A stretch of 64,000 bases of DNA from Sphingopyxis sp. PAMC25046. GTDB lineage: Bacteria; Pseudomonadota; Alphaproteobacteria; Sphingomonadales; Sphingomonadaceae. The notes under the pieces are model-generated. The model had not been told where the DNA came from and searched no databases. It saw nothing but the letters and a program-made list of their open reading frames with translations. Position 1 is the stretch's first letter, and each line of letters begins with the position of its first letter. This document shows positions 24,698-35,274 of this stretch, piece by piece. The stretch spans positions 930,001 to 994,000 of the forward strand of contig NZ_CP039250.1 of NCBI RefSeq assembly GCF_004795895.1, written 5' to 3'. Both the position numbers and the translations under genes were made by a program.

Positions 24698-26217
24698 CAA
24701 CCGAGACCCGGCAGCGTGGCGGGAACCGCGGCGACGAGGCTGCCCGAGCGAACCAGCGCGGTCGCGGCCTCCATATCGGGGTGGAAATGCCGGTCGTCTT
24801 CGAGCGTCGGCACATTCGCGCGGAGATGCTTGTGTGCGGCTTCGAGCGCGTCGCTTGATTTCAGCGGCGCGTGGAAATCGACCCCCTGACATGCCGCGAG
24901 CAGTTCGATGCCGATCACCGCGCTGGCATTGTCGCCCATGTCGAGCAGGCGTCGCGCGCCGTGCGCGGCCATCGAGACATGATCCTCCTGATTGGCCGAC
25001 GTCGGGATAGAATCGACGCTCGCCGGATAGGCGCGCTGCTTGTTCTCGCTGACCAGCGCCGCGGCGGTAACCTGCGGGATCATGAAGCCCGAGTTGAGGC
25101 CGGGGCGGGGGGTGAGAAAGGCGGGCAGGCCCGACAGCGCCGGATCGACGAGCATGGCGATGCGGCGCTCCGAAATCGAGCCGATCTCGCACAAGGCCAT
25201 CGCGATCATGTCGGCGGCGAAGGCGACGGGTTCGGCGTGGAAATTGCCGCCCGAGAGGGCTTCGTTGGTGTCGGCGAAGATCAGCGGGTTGTCCGAGACG
25301 CCATTCGCTTCGATGCCGAGCGTCGTTCCTGCCTGCCGCAGCAGGTCGAGCGCTGCGCCCATGACCTGCGGCTGGCAGCGGAGGCAATAGGGGTCCTGCA
25401 CGCGCGGATCGTCGACCGCGTGCGAGGCGCGGATCGCCGAACCCGCCATCAACCCGCGCAGCGCGTCACCGACCTCACGTTGGCCCGCATGGCCGCGCAG
25501 CGCATGGATACGCGCGTCGAACGGTGCGTCGGAACCCTTGGCGGCTTCGGTCGACAGCGCGCCGGTGATCAGCGCCGAGCGGAAAATCGTTTCGGCGCGG
25601 AACAGGCCGGCGAGCGCATTGGCGGTCGAAAATTGCGTACCGTTGAGCAGCGCGAGCCCTTCCTTGGGGCCGAGGTCGAGCGGGATGAGCCCAGCTTGGG
25701 CGAGCGCATCGGCAGCGGGCAGCGTCTTGCCGCCCACGTCGATCGCGCCGACGCCGATCATCGCCGCCGCCATATGCGACAGCGGCGCAAGGTCGCCGCT
25801 CGCACCGACCGATCCTTGCGACGGAACGGCCGGGGTGAGCCCCTTCGCCAGCATCGCCTCGATCATCGCGACCGTTTCGCGGCGGACGCCCGATGCCCCC
25901 ATGCCGAAGCTCGCGAGCTTGAGCGCCATCATCAGGCGGACGATCTTCGTCGGCGACGGCGCGCCGGTCCCGGCGGCATGGCTGAGCACGATATTGCGCT
26001 GGAGCGTCGCCAGATCGTCGTCGGCGATGCGCACGCTCGCAAGCTTTCCGAAGCCGGTGTTGATGCCATAGACCGGCGCGCCCTTGGCGACGATGCGTGC
26101 GACCGCGGCGGCGCTCGCGTCGATCGCGTTCCATGCGGCGTCGCTCAGTTCGGCGCTCGCGCCCTCATAGATTTCGCGCCAGTCGGCGAGCGAAATATGC
26201 CCGGGCTCGATGATCAT
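24697..26217 (-). CDS. hutH: Histidine ammonia-lyase
   Basis: First step of histidine degradation: histidine to urocanate and ammonia. The self-cyclising A139-S140-G141 triplet that forms the MIO cofactor lies in [14 protein letters not shown]. Other conserved parts are the Tyr loop [12 protein letters not shown] and [18 protein letters not shown] [15 protein letters not shown]. 506 residues is normal. It overlaps hutI and hutG at its two ends. Confidence 0.97.
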   Translation of the reverse strand: MIIEPGHISLADWREIYEGASAELSDAAWNAIDASAAAVARIVAKGAPVYGINTGFGKLASVRIADDDLATLQRNIVLSHAAGTGAPSPTKIVRLMMALKLASFGMGASGVRRETVAMIEAMLAKGLTPAVPSQGSVGASGDLAPLSHMAAAMIGVGAIDVGGKTLPAADALAQAGLIPLDLGPKEGLALLNGTQFSTANALAGLFRAETIFRSALITGALSTEAAKGSDAPFDARIHALRGHAGQREVGDALRGLMAGSAIRASHAVDDPRVQDPYCLRCQPQVMGAALDLLRQAGTTLGIEANGVSDNPLIFADTNEALSGGNFHAEPVAFAADMIAMALCEIGSISERRIAMLVDPALSGLPAFLTPRPGLNSGFMIPQVTAAALVSENKQRAYPASVDSIPTSANQEDHVSMAAHGARRLLDMGDNASAVIGIELLAACQGVDFHAPLKSSDALEAAHKHLRANVPTLEDDRHFHPDMEAATALVRSGSLVAAVPATLPGLG

Positions 26218-27398
26218 TGTCCGTCCTTGATGCGTTGGTGAAGCGGGTTGAAGCCGATGCGATAGACAAGCTCGGCGGGTTCAGTGACGTCCCAGATCGC
26301 GAGGTCGCACGCCTTGCCAGGCTCGAGCGTGCCGATCTCGGCGGACAGGCCGAGCGCCGCGGCGGCGTTCACCGTCACGCCGCGCAGCGCCTCGACCACC
26401 GTCAGCCCGAACAGCGTTGCGCCCATGTTGAGCATCAGCAGCAGCGAGGTCGTCGGCGAGGTGCCGGGGTTATTGTCGGTGGCAAGGGCGATGCGCGTGC
26501 CATGGCGGCGCATCGCGCCCACTGGCGGCAGTTTCGTCTCGCGCATGAAATAGTAAGCGCCGGGCAGCAGGACCGCGACGGTGCCCGCTTCGGCCATCGC
26601 GCGGACATCGTCGTCGGTCGCATGTTCGAGATGGTCGGCCGACAAGGCGCCATGGTTTGCGGCAAGCGCGCTGCCGTGGAGCGCCGACAATTGTTCGGCG
26701 TGGAGCTTGACCGCGAGGCCATGCGCCTTCGCGGCTTCGATCACGCGCGTGCATTGTGCGGGCGAAAAGCCGATGCCTTCGCAAAATGCGTCGACTGCGG
26801 TCGCGAGCGGCGCGGCGGCGGGGATCATCTCGCCGACGACGAGATCGATATAGGAGTCGCTGTCGCCCTTATATTCGGGGGGCAGCGCGTGCGCGCCGAG
26901 GAAGGTCGGCTCGACGCGGATGTTGCGGTGCCCGGCGAGCGCACGCGCGGCGCGCAGCATCTTGAGTTCGTCGTCGGTCGAGAGGCCGTAACCCGATTTG
27001 ATCTCGATCGTCGTCACACCCTCGGCGATCAGCGCGTCGAGGCGGGGCAGTGCGCTTTCGACCAGCTCCTCCTCGCTCGCTTCGCGTGTCGCGCGCATCG
27101 TCGAGACGATGCCGCCGCCGGCGCGGGCAATCTCTTCATAGCTCGCGCCTTGAAGCCGCATCGCCCATTCGTTCGCACGGTTGCCGCCGTGGATCAGGTG
27201 GGTGTGGCAGTCGATCAGCCCGGGCGTGATCAGCCGCCCTTCGCAATCATGCACCTGCGCTTCGGTGGTCGGCGCGCCCTCGGCGGGGCCGGCATAGGTG
27301 ATTCGGCCATCCTTCGCCGCCACCACGGCATCGTCGATCAGGCCGAGATCGTCTCCGGCCATTGTTGCGATTCGGGCGTTCGTCCAGCGTTGCTCCAT
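26214..27398 (-). CDS. hutI: Imidazolonepropionase
   Basis: Hydrolyses 4-imidazolone-5-propionate to N-formimino-glutamate. An amidohydrolase-superfamily protein with the metal-binding [13 protein letters not shown], later His residues ([18 protein letters not shown]) and the conserved [12 protein letters not shown] start it at [10 protein letters not shown] (394 residues). Upstream in-frame starts at 27425 and 27482 lie in or beyond the operator palindrome and would place the binding site inside the coding region. First gene of the leftward hut operon. Confidence 0.93.
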   Translation of the reverse strand: MEQRWTNARIATMAGDDLGLIDDAVVAAKDGRITYAGPAEGAPTTEAQVHDCEGRLITPGLIDCHTHLIHGGNRANEWAMRLQGASYEEIARAGGGIVSTMRATREASEEELVESALPRLDALIAEGVTTIEIKSGYGLSTDDELKMLRAARALAGHRNIRVEPTFLGAHALPPEYKGDSDSYIDLVVGEMIPAAAPLATAVDAFCEGIGFSPAQCTRVIEAAKAHGLAVKLHAEQLSALHGSALAANHGALSADHLEHATDDDVRAMAEAGTVAVLLPGAYYFMRETKLPPVGAMRRHGTRIALATDNNPGTSPTTSLLLMLNMGATLFGLTVVEALRGVTVNAAAALGLSAEIGTLEPGKACDLAIWDVTEPAELVYRIGFNPLHQRIKDGQ

Positions 27399-27423
27399 CT
27401 GGACAGTCTCGCCTTGATGCGCC

Positions 27424-27441
27424 ATTATGTCTAGACATAAT
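27424..27441. promoter_or_regulatory. Probable HutC operator between hutI and hutF
   Basis: ATTATGTCTAGACATAAT is a perfect 18-bp palindrome centred in the 53-bp gap between the divergent hutI and hutF genes, with hutC encoded at the end of the rightward arm. One site could repress both promoters, with release by urocanate, the known HutC ligand. The assignment is inferred from symmetry and position. Confidence 0.85.
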
Positions 27442-27451
27442 ATGAGGACGG

Positions 27452-28804
27452 ATGATGGTTTCGCTCTGGTTCGAACGCGCATGGATCGGCAATGGCTGGG
27501 AAAAGGACGTGCGGTTGCGTATCGCGGACGGGCGGATCGCCTCGGTAGAGACGGGCGTCGCAGCGCAGGGCGCCGACGATCGTCACCGCGCCGGCCTGCC
27601 CGGCCTCTGCAACGTCCACAGTCACGGCTTCCAGCGCGGCATGGCGGGATTGTCCGAACGCCGCAGCCGTCCCGACGACAATTTCTGGAGCTGGCGCGAG
27701 ATCATGTACCGCTTCCTCGACCGGCTGACGCCCGAGGATGTCGCGGCGATCACCGCGCAGGCCTATGCCGAGATGCTCGAGACGGGTTTCACGCGCGTCG
27801 GCGAGTTCCACTATCTGCATCACGATCCGGCGGGCGCGGCCTATGCCGACCCGGCCGAGATGGCGGGGGCGATTGCGCAGGCGAGCGCCGCGACGGGGAT
27901 CGGGCTGACGCTGCTTCCCGTTTTCTACGCGCACGGCAATTTCGATGCCGCGCCGCCGAGCCCGGGGCAGCGGCGCTTCCTCAACGACATCGACGGCTTT
28001 GCGGCATTGCTCGATGCGTCGCGGTCGAAGCTCGCGGGCGACGCCAACATCGGCGTCGCGCCACACTCGCTTCGAGCCGTGACGCCCGAAGAGCTTCGCG
28101 CGCTGCTCGAAATGTCGCCGACCGGGCCTGTGCATATCCATGCCGCCGAACAGTTGAAGGAGGTGGCCGACTGCGTCGCATGGAGCGGCGCGCGGCCCGT
28201 CGAATGGCTGCTCGACAATGTCGGGGTCGATGAACGCTGGTGCCTCATCCATTCGACACATCTCGACGAACGCGAGGTGCGGCGGCTCGCTGCGAGTGGC
28301 GCGGTCGCCGGGCTTTGCCCGGTTACCGAAGGCAATCTGGGCGACGGCATTTTTCCGGCGGTCGATTATCTGGGCGCGGGGGGACGCTTCGGGGTCGGCA
28401 CCGACAGCAATATCCTCGTCGATGCGGCGCAGGAGCTTCGCGCGCTCGAATATTCGCAGCGCCTCGCGCAGCGCGCCCGCGCCTTGCTGGCGAGCGAGGA
28501 AGCGCCCTTCGTGGGCGCCAACCTCTTCGCGAGCGCCATCGCGGGCGGCGCGCAGGCGCTCGGCGTGCCCGCGGGGCTGGCTGTCGGCCATGCCGCCGAC
28601 ATCGTCTCGCTCGACTTGGAGCATCCCTCCTTCGCTGGCAACGACGATGCGACGCTGCTCGACCGCTGGATTTTCGCCGCTCGCGCGGGCGCGATCGACA
28701 GCGTGTGGCGCGCGGGCGTAAAGCGCGTCGAAAAGGGGCGCCATCTGGACGCCGATGCGATCGGAACCGCGTATCGCGGCTGCGTTGCGCGGCTGCTCGC
28801 GTGA
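27452..28804 (+). CDS. hutF: Formimidoylglutamate deiminase
   Basis: Converts N-formimino-L-glutamate to N-formyl-L-glutamate and ammonia. Amidohydrolase fold with the metal motif [15 protein letters not shown], a second His cluster ([16 protein letters not shown]) and the late Asp in FGVGTDSN. 450 residues. Two adjacent ATG codons (27452, 27455) follow an AGGA site. It is divergent from hutI around the palindrome and ends in a GTGA overlap with hutC. Confidence 0.94.
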   Translation: MMVSLWFERAWIGNGWEKDVRLRIADGRIASVETGVAAQGADDRHRAGLPGLCNVHSHGFQRGMAGLSERRSRPDDNFWSWREIMYRFLDRLTPEDVAAITAQAYAEMLETGFTRVGEFHYLHHDPAGAAYADPAEMAGAIAQASAATGIGLTLLPVFYAHGNFDAAPPSPGQRRFLNDIDGFAALLDASRSKLAGDANIGVAPHSLRAVTPEELRALLEMSPTGPVHIHAAEQLKEVADCVAWSGARPVEWLLDNVGVDERWCLIHSTHLDEREVRRLAASGAVAGLCPVTEGNLGDGIFPAVDYLGAGGRFGVGTDSNILVDAAQELRALEYSQRLAQRARALLASEEAPFVGANLFASAIAGGAQALGVPAGLAVGHAADIVSLDLEHPSFAGNDDATLLDRWIFAARAGAIDSVWRAGVKRVEKGRHLDADAIGTAYRGCVARLLA

Positions 28805-29484
28805 ACCCCGCGCGGCGCATCCGCGACGAGATCGCCGCCGCGATCCGCTCGGGCGAATGGCGTCCCGGCGACCGCGTGCCCACCGAGCAGGAGCTCGCCG
28901 CGCGCTACGTCTGCGCGCGCGCGACGGTGAGCAAGGCGCTCGGCGAACTCGCGGCCTCGGGGCTCGTCGAACGCCGCCGCAAGGCGGGGACGTTCGTCGC
29001 GCATCCGCCGGTTCATTCGGCGGTGATGACGGTGCCCGACCTTGCCGAACTGATCGCGGCGCGCGGCGAGACCTATCGCTGGGACCTGATATCGATCATC
29101 GACACGGACGATACCGGCGAGGAACCGCTCGCGGGGCCGGCGCTGCGCATTGAGGGCGTGCACAGGGCGGCGGGCGAGCCCTTCGCGCTCGAACGGCGCT
29201 TCATCGCGCTCGGCGAAGTGCCCGCTGCGGCGGACGCGGACTTTGCGAAGGAGGCCCCGGGGACCTGGTTGCTCGGCCATATCCCGTGGACGCAGGCGCG
29301 CCACGTTATTCGCGCGGTGAACCCGGTGCGCAAGGAAACGTCGCTTTTGGGAATCGGTCCCGGCGCGGCGTGCCTCGAACTCGACCGCACGACCTGGCGC
29401 GCGGGCCGCGTCGTCACGCACGTCCGGCAATTGTTCCGCGGTGACCGCTTCGATCTGGTTGCCGAATTCAACGCGGGTCCGTGA
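28801..29484 (+). CDS. hutC: Histidine utilization repressor, GntR/HutC family
   Basis: A 227-residue regulator with an N-terminal GntR winged helix (GEWRPGDRVPTEQELAARY ... ATVSKALGELAASGLVERR) and a C-terminal UTRA/chorismate-lyase-like effector domain ending LFRGDRFDLVAEF. HutC binds urocanate and represses hut genes. Start is GTG 28801 within the hutF stop. Its 3' end overlaps the converging MFS gene by 17 bp. Confidence 0.93.
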   Translation: MNPARRIRDEIAAAIRSGEWRPGDRVPTEQELAARYVCARATVSKALGELAASGLVERRRKAGTFVAHPPVHSAVMTVPDLAELIAARGETYRWDLISIIDTDDTGEEPLAGPALRIEGVHRAAGEPFALERRFIALGEVPAAADADFAKEAPGTWLLGHIPWTQARHVIRAVNPVRKETSLLGIGPGAACLELDRTTWRAGRVVTHVRQLFRGDRFDLVAEFNAGP

Positions 29485-30991
29485 CGCCGCCCCGGCCATG
29501 CGGAACCATCGGGACGATGCGCAGCATCGCGATCGCGGCGATCGCCCACGCGGCCGCCGCGAAGCCCATCGTATAGACCGGCTCGCCGGGGAACAGCGCC
29601 TTCATCACCTGACCCATGACTGTGGCGACCAGAAGCTGGGGTATGACGACGAATATATTGAACAGCCCCATATAGATGCCGAGCTTTGCCTGCGGCAGGT
29701 TGGACGCGAGGATGGCGTAGGGCATGGCGAGGATCGAGGCCCATGCGATGCCGATCGCCACCTCGGCGACGAGCAGGGCCTGCGGATCGCGCAGGAAGAG
29801 GAAGCTTACGAACCCGGCGGCACCGACGAGCAGGCAGATCATGTGCGTGCGCGCCTGCCCGACGCGCCGCGACAACCATGGCAGCAGGGTCAGCGCGGCG
29901 ATGGCCGCGACGGCATTATAGGTCGCGAACAGGACCCCGACCCAATTGCCCCCCGCCTGATAGGCGGGCGATGCGGGATCGCTGCTGCCGAACATATATT
30001 GCGCGACGACGGGAGTGGTGTTGATCCACATGACGAACAGCGCCGACCAGCTGAAGAACTGGACGAGCGCGAGCTTCTTCATCACCGGCGGCATGCCCGC
30101 GAAATCGCCGACGATATGCGCGAGCATGTTGTTGCTGCGCCCCGCGCGGGCGAGCGCGATCGCGAGCGCGCCGGCGAGGCCATAGCCCGTGACGAGCGCG
30201 GCGAGCAGATACATCTCCTTTTCGAGGCCGAACTCGGCGACGAGGAAGGCGATGGCAAGGCCGGCGCCGGCCCAGATCGCGCTGCCCGCAAAGCTGCGCG
30301 CGGCGAGCAGGCGGGTGGCGGCGGGGTTGTCGGCGACGGCATCGCTGCCGGCGAAGGCCGCCATCTCTTCGGGCGAATATTCGCGCGTCGTGAGCACGGT
30401 CCACAGCACCGAAAGGAAGAAGACGAGGCCGCCCGCCCAGAAGCTGTAGCGCACGGTGTCGGGGATCTCGCCCGGCGCCGCCGTGTTGGCGACGCCGAGA
30501 TGGTCGAGCAGCCAAGGGAAGGCCGATCCCGCGACCGCGCCCACGCCAATGAAGAAGGTCTGCACCGCATAGCCGATGCTGTGTTGGTCGCGGCGCAGCA
30601 TGTCGCCGACAAAGGCGCGAAACGGCTCCATCGAGACATTGATCGACGCGTCGAGGATCCAGAGCATCAGCACCGAGAACCAGAGCACCGAGGATTCGGG
30701 CATGATCAGCAAGGCGAGCGCGGCGAGGATCGCGCCGGCGAGAAAATAGGGGCGCCGCCGCCCGAGCCTCCCGAGCCAGGTGCGGTCGGACATATGGCCG
30801 ATGACCGGCTGGACGAGCAGGCCGGTGAGCGGCGCGGCGATCCAGAGCGCGGGCAGCGATTCGAGTTCGGCGCCGAGCGTCTGGAAGATACGGCTCATAT
30901 TGGCATTCTGCAGCGCGAAGCCGATCTGGATTCCCAGAAAGCCGAAGCTGATGTTCCACAGACCGCGAAAGCCCTGTGTCGGCTTTTCCAT
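29468..30991 (-). CDS. MFS transporter, sugar-type (SLC45/GPH-like), probably maltose or maltodextrin
   Basis: The 507-residue inner-membrane protein has about 12 hydrophobic segments. Conserved loops include PLTGLLVQPVIGHMSDRTW after helix 2 and LGRRRPYFLAG, characteristic of the SLC45-like sucrose/maltose carriers found in Caulobacter and sphingomonad maltose loci. The start MEKPTQGFRG has a GGGGAGAG site. It is adjacent to the LacI gene and carries a LacI-type operator upstream, so it should import the sugars released by the GH13/GH97 enzymes. The long upstream extension of the frame is antisense to lacI and is rejected. Confidence 0.88.
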   Translation of the reverse strand: MEKPTQGFRGLWNISFGFLGIQIGFALQNANMSRIFQTLGAELESLPALWIAAPLTGLLVQPVIGHMSDRTWLGRLGRRRPYFLAGAILAALALLIMPESSVLWFSVLMLWILDASINVSMEPFRAFVGDMLRRDQHSIGYAVQTFFIGVGAVAGSAFPWLLDHLGVANTAAPGEIPDTVRYSFWAGGLVFFLSVLWTVLTTREYSPEEMAAFAGSDAVADNPAATRLLAARSFAGSAIWAGAGLAIAFLVAEFGLEKEMYLLAALVTGYGLAGALAIALARAGRSNNMLAHIVGDFAGMPPVMKKLALVQFFSWSALFVMWINTTPVVAQYMFGSSDPASPAYQAGGNWVGVLFATYNAVAAIAALTLLPWLSRRVGQARTHMICLLVGAAGFVSFLFLRDPQALLVAEVAIGIAWASILAMPYAILASNLPQAKLGIYMGLFNIFVVIPQLLVATVMGQVMKALFPGEPVYTMGFAAAAWAIAAIAMLRIVPMVPHGRGGVTDPR

Positions 30992-31074
30992 ATCTCTCTC
31001 CCCGGCGGCGCTGGCGCGGCGCGCGGCATGAGGATTGCAGCGCGGGGGAGGGAGGGCAAGCCGCGCGGCCGGTG

Positions 31075-31088
31075 CGTATACGAATACG
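31075..31088. promoter_or_regulatory. LacI-type operator upstream of the MFS transporter
   Basis: CGTATACGAATACG is a 14-bp near-palindrome (6 of 7 positions symmetric) in the gap between the lacI stop and the MFS start. It shares the core GTATACGWATAC with the site before the TonB receptor. Confidence 0.65.
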
Positions 31089-31101
31089 TTCGCCGGGCCA
31101 G

Positions 31102-32136
31102 CTAGACCGCCGTGCTCTGCCGCTTGATCAACCGCGTCGGCAGGATGCTGCGTTCGACAGGCAGGTTGTCGAGGCGGCGGAGCAGCGCGTCGACGAGCAG
31201 TTCGCCCGCGCTCTTCATATCCTGCATCACCGTGGTCAGCGTCGGCGAGGTGAGGTTCGCCGCCGGGATGTCGTCGAAGCCAATGATCGCGACATCTTGG
31301 GGCAGGCGGAGCCCCGCCTCGATCAGCGCGCGCATCGCGCCGATCGCGATCAGGTCGCTGGCGGCGAAAATCGCGTCGAACGCGCGTCCGCTTGCGAGCA
31401 GCGCGCGCGCGGCGGCGTGACCCGAGTCCTCCGACGACACGGCGTCGCGCTGGAGCGCCGGGTCGGGCGACAGGCCTGCGCTCTCCATCGCCCGGCACAG
31501 GCCGGCATAGCGATCCTGAAATTCGGGCGCATGGTCCGACGCGTCGCCGAGGAAAGCGATGGTGCGTCGCCCGATTTCGATCAGGTGCCGTCCCGCCTGC
31601 ATCCCCGCACCGACATTGTCCGACCCGACCGTGAGCCCGATGCTGTCGTCCGACACCGATCCCCAGCGCACGAATTTCGTGTCCATTTCGACCAGATGCT
31701 CGAGCTTTGAACGATAGAGTTGATAATCGCCGTATCCGAGCAGGATGATGCCGTCGGAGCGGTGGCTGTCCTGATAGGCGACATGCCAGTCGTTGTGCAT
31801 CTGCTGGAAGCTGATGAGCAGGTCATAGCCGCGCAGCGCGCACTGGCGCGTGATCGACCCGAGCATCGACAGAAAAAAGGGGTTGATCATCGACTGGTCT
31901 GGGGTCGGGTCTTCGAAAAAGAGCAATGCGAGCGTGTGGGTGCGCTGCGATCGCAGGCTCGACGCATTTTTGTCGACGGTGTAGTTGAGTTCGCGCGCGA
32001 TGCGTTCGATGTTCGCGCGCGTTGCGGCGCTCACCGACTTGCTGCCGCGCAGCGCGCGCGACACGGTTGGCTGGGACACGCCGGCCAGATAGGCGATATC
32101 GAAGCTCGTCGGCTTGGCGGACGGCGGGCGCCCCAT
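31102..32136 (-). CDS. LacI-family transcriptional regulator of the maltodextrin locus
   Basis: The 344-residue protein has an N-terminal LacI HTH (FDIAYLAGVSQPTVSRALRG) with the hinge-helix region around NASSLRSQRT, then a periplasmic-binding-like effector domain. It lies between the MFS gene and the TonB receptor, each preceded by a related palindrome, so it probably controls both in response to a maltose-type sugar. Start MGRPPSAKPT has GGGAGAGAG upstream. Confidence 0.92.
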   Translation of the reverse strand: MGRPPSAKPTSFDIAYLAGVSQPTVSRALRGSKSVSAATRANIERIARELNYTVDKNASSLRSQRTHTLALLFFEDPTPDQSMINPFFLSMLGSITRQCALRGYDLLISFQQMHNDWHVAYQDSHRSDGIILLGYGDYQLYRSKLEHLVEMDTKFVRWGSVSDDSIGLTVGSDNVGAGMQAGRHLIEIGRRTIAFLGDASDHAPEFQDRYAGLCRAMESAGLSPDPALQRDAVSSEDSGHAAARALLASGRAFDAIFAASDLIAIGAMRALIEAGLRLPQDVAIIGFDDIPAANLTSPTLTTVMQDMKSAGELLVDALLRRLDNLPVERSILPTRLIKRQSTAV

Positions 32137-32300
32137 CTCTCTCTCCCTGACGCTGCGGCTCTTGTCGATGGCCTTCGCAGCCGTCGGAGAGTAGCGATTG
32201 GTCCGGTCGCTGCCAAGAATATGCGTGGCGCGGCGTCCTGCGATTTTCGGGGTCCTAAGCGTTGCATTTCCGCGACAGTCGGCCGGGCTGCATATTATGC

Positions 32301-32312
32301 GTATACGTATAC
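32301..32312. promoter_or_regulatory. LacI-type operator upstream of the TonB receptor operon
   Basis: GTATACGTATAC is a perfect 12-bp palindrome inside the 317-bp gap between lacI and the receptor start. It matches the MFS site in sequence and in the preceding GC. No other element was recognised in this gap beyond the AGGGGAG ribosome-binding site. Confidence 0.7.
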
Positions 32313-32453
32313 CCTATGGCGGCTCGGCGCGATTGGTTTCAATTGCGAGGCTCAAGATGGGAAAGCCCATGTATCGGAGAGGAGCCTGACGGACGCACCG
32401 CGTCCCCTTCCGATGCGTGGTCGAGACCGCCCGTCCGTGCCAGGGGAGCCACT

Positions 32454-35213
32454 ATGACCATGCCGACCAATCTTCGCCCCAATTTTCGTCGGGGTGCCAG
32501 CGCCATCGCGCTCGGCCTTGCCTTGACCGTCTTCGTGCCCGCCGCGATGGCGCAGGATGCCGGCACCGCGCCCGTCGACGAGGCGCCGGTCGACGGCGAG
32601 ATCGTCGTCAGCGGCATTCGCGGCGCGATCAACAATTCGGTACAGGCGAAAAAGGCGAACACGTCGATCGTCGAGGTCGTCTCGGCCGAAGATATCGGCA
32701 AGCTGCCCGACCTGTCGATCGCCGAATCGCTCTCGCGCCTGCCGGGCCTCGCGACGCAGCGCCTCGACGGCCGCGCCAATGTCGTGTCGATCCGCGGCCT
32801 CGCCCCCGATTTCACCACGACGCTTCTCAACGGCCGCGAACAGGTTTCGGCGAACAACAACCGCGGCGTCGAGCTCGATCAATATCCGTCCGAACTGCTG
32901 AACGGCGCGATCGTCTACAAGACCCCCGACGCATCGCTGATCGGGCAGGCGATCGGCGGTACGATCGACATGCGGACGGTACGCCCGCTCGCCTATGGCA
33001 AGCGCGCGATCGCGGCCGGGGCGCGGTTCGAGATCAACGATCTTGGCAAGCTCAACCCCGACATTTCGAACAAGGGCTATCGCGCCAATATCTCGTACAT
33101 CGACCAGAATGCCGACGGCACGCTCGGCTGGGCGATCGGCTATGCGCGCATGCAGTCGCCGACCGCCGAAGAGCGTTTCAACGCATGGGGCTATCCCGAG
33201 GCGACCGACGGCACCAACACCGGTTTCATCATCGGCGGTGCCAAGCCCTATGTGAAATCGAACGCATTGAAGCGCGACGGCGTGATGGCGGTCGTCGAAT
33301 GGCAGCCGAGCGACAAGTTCCACACGACGATCGACGGCTATTGGTCGAAGTTCAAGGACGAGCAGCGCCTGCGCGGCATCGAATTCCCGCTTTTCTGGGG
33401 CAATTCGACGCTCCAGCCGGGCTTCACCATCGAGGATGGGCTGGTGACCAAGGGTGTCTGGACGGGCACCGAGGCGGTGATGCGCAACGACGTCGTTCAC
33501 CGCAACTCGACGATCATCGCCGGCGGCTGGAACACGCAGTTCAAGCCGAACGAGAGACTGACGCTCGAACTCGACCTTGGCTATTCGCGGGTCAAGAAGA
33601 CCGAGGAAAATCTGGAAATCTATCTCGGCACGGGTCGCGGCGCAGGCGTCGGTGCACGCGAAACCGCGCTGGGCTTCGAGATGCGCCGCAAGGGCGGGAT
33701 CATGTTCGACCCGTCGCTCGACTATTCGGACCCCAATCTGTTCGTGATCACCGACCCGCAGGGCTGGAACAGCTGCGGCGGGGCGGTGCCCAACTGCCAG
33801 GACGGTTTCGTCAACACGCCGAGCATCAAGGACGAACTGAAATCGCTGCGCGTGCAGGCGACGCAGGAACTGGACGGCGTGCTCAGCAGCATCCGCGTCG
33901 GCGCCAATTATTCGGACCGCGAGAAGAGCCTCGACGACCGCGGTTTCGTGCTGACCAGCGAAAATTACCCGGCGAACACCGCGGTGCCGGCCGACTATCT
34001 CTATGATCCCGTGTCGCTCGATTTCATCGGCATCCCGGGCATGGTCGCGTTCGACAGCTGGCGTTACTATAATGATGGCAATTACACGCTGACCGACGGC
34101 GCGGGCTTCGATCCGGCGCGCGTGTTCAACGACTATACGATCCGTGAAAAGGTGCTGACCGGCTTTGTACAGGCGAATTTCGACGCCGATGCGGGCAGCA
34201 CGCCGATCCGTGGCAATGTCGGCGTCCAGATCGTCCACTCGGACCAGACGGGATCGAGCTTCTATGCGCAGGTGGTCGGCGGCGTCACGCAGTCGACGCC
34301 CGTCACCGACGGTACCAAATATACCGACATCCTGCCCAGCCTGAACCTGTCGGTCGAATTCGCGGACAACACCTTCCTGCGCTTCGGTGCCGCGCGCGTG
34401 CTGGCGCGCGCGCGCATGGATCAGTTGAAGCCCGGCGGCGGCGTCAATTTCGACACGTCGAAGCGCAACAACACCGACGTCAACGCCTCGCCCTGGTCGC
34501 TCGACCTCGGCAACGCGCGGCTGCGTCCGCTGATGGCCGATACGGTCGACGTGGGCCTCGAAAAATATTTCGGGCAGGGCGGCTATGTCTCGATCGGCGG
34601 CTTCTACAAATATCTCGAAAATTACATCTATCGGCAGGTCAACCCGTTCGATTTCACCGACTTCGAGGTGCCCGACGGCGGCACGGTTGGTACGCGGGCG
34701 GGCCTCAGCAAGCAGTGGCTGAACGGCAACGCCGGGCGCATCTACGGCGCCGAAGCCTCCTTCTCGCTGCCCTTCGCCAACTTCACCCAGTCGCTCGACG
34801 GTTTCGGCGTGCTCGGCAGCGCATCCTATACCAAGAGCCGCGTGCGCGAAGGTGGGGAGGATCCGATTTCGATGCCGGGCCTGTCGAAATGGGTCATCAA
34901 CGGAACCGCCTATTTCGAAAAGGACGGCTTCCAGGTGCGGGCATCGGGTCGCTATCGCTCGAAGTTCCTTGCCGAAGTTTCGACGATCAGCCTCGCGCGC
35001 GACATGTTCATGGCGAAGAGCGAATTCGTCGTCGACGCGCAGGTCGGCTACACCTTCCAGAGCGGCGCGCTCGAAGGGCTGGGCGTCCTGTTTCAGGCGT
35101 CGAACCTGACCAACGAGCCGTTCGTGACCTATTATAACAACGACCCGCGCCAGATCCGCGACTATCAGAATTATGGTCGCAACTTCATGGCGGGTATCAC
35201 TTACAAGTTCTGA
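32454..35213 (+). CDS. TonB-dependent receptor, putative maltodextrin/starch oligosaccharide importer
   Basis: The 919-residue outer-membrane protein has a signal peptide (cleaved after AMAQ), a TonB-box-like EIVVSGIRG and a plug domain (VVSAEDIGKLPDLSIAESL ... RLPGLATQRLDGRANVVSIRG). A long 22-strand-type barrel follows, ending in Phe (MAGITYKF). This is the sphingomonad/Caulobacter MalA-like class. The start MTMPTNLRPN has AGGGGAG at good spacing; a further upstream frame to 32262 covers the operator and is not used. It heads an operon with the halogenase and three glycosidases. Sugar specificity is inferred from those neighbours. Confidence 0.92.
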   Translation: MTMPTNLRPNFRRGASAIALGLALTVFVPAAMAQDAGTAPVDEAPVDGEIVVSGIRGAINNSVQAKKANTSIVEVVSAEDIGKLPDLSIAESLSRLPGLATQRLDGRANVVSIRGLAPDFTTTLLNGREQVSANNNRGVELDQYPSELLNGAIVYKTPDASLIGQAIGGTIDMRTVRPLAYGKRAIAAGARFEINDLGKLNPDISNKGYRANISYIDQNADGTLGWAIGYARMQSPTAEERFNAWGYPEATDGTNTGFIIGGAKPYVKSNALKRDGVMAVVEWQPSDKFHTTIDGYWSKFKDEQRLRGIEFPLFWGNSTLQPGFTIEDGLVTKGVWTGTEAVMRNDVVHRNSTIIAGGWNTQFKPNERLTLELDLGYSRVKKTEENLEIYLGTGRGAGVGARETALGFEMRRKGGIMFDPSLDYSDPNLFVITDPQGWNSCGGAVPNCQDGFVNTPSIKDELKSLRVQATQELDGVLSSIRVGANYSDREKSLDDRGFVLTSENYPANTAVPADYLYDPVSLDFIGIPGMVAFDSWRYYNDGNYTLTDGAGFDPARVFNDYTIREKVLTGFVQANFDADAGSTPIRGNVGVQIVHSDQTGSSFYAQVVGGVTQSTPVTDGTKYTDILPSLNLSVEFADNTFLRFGAARVLARARMDQLKPGGGVNFDTSKRNNTDVNASPWSLDLGNARLRPLMADTVDVGLEKYFGQGGYVSIGGFYKYLENYIYRQVNPFDFTDFEVPDGGTVGTRAGLSKQWLNGNAGRIYGAEASFSLPFANFTQSLDGFGVLGSASYTKSRVREGGEDPISMPGLSKWVINGTAYFEKDGFQVRASGRYRSKFLAEVSTISLARDMFMAKSEFVVDAQVGYTFQSGALEGLGVLFQASNLTNEPFVTYYNNDPRQIRDYQNYGRNFMAGITYKF

Positions 35214-35274
35214 CGGGATGCGCGGGCCGGGCGATACGTCCGGCCCGCTTCCCGGAGGAGAGGGAAGGAACAGG

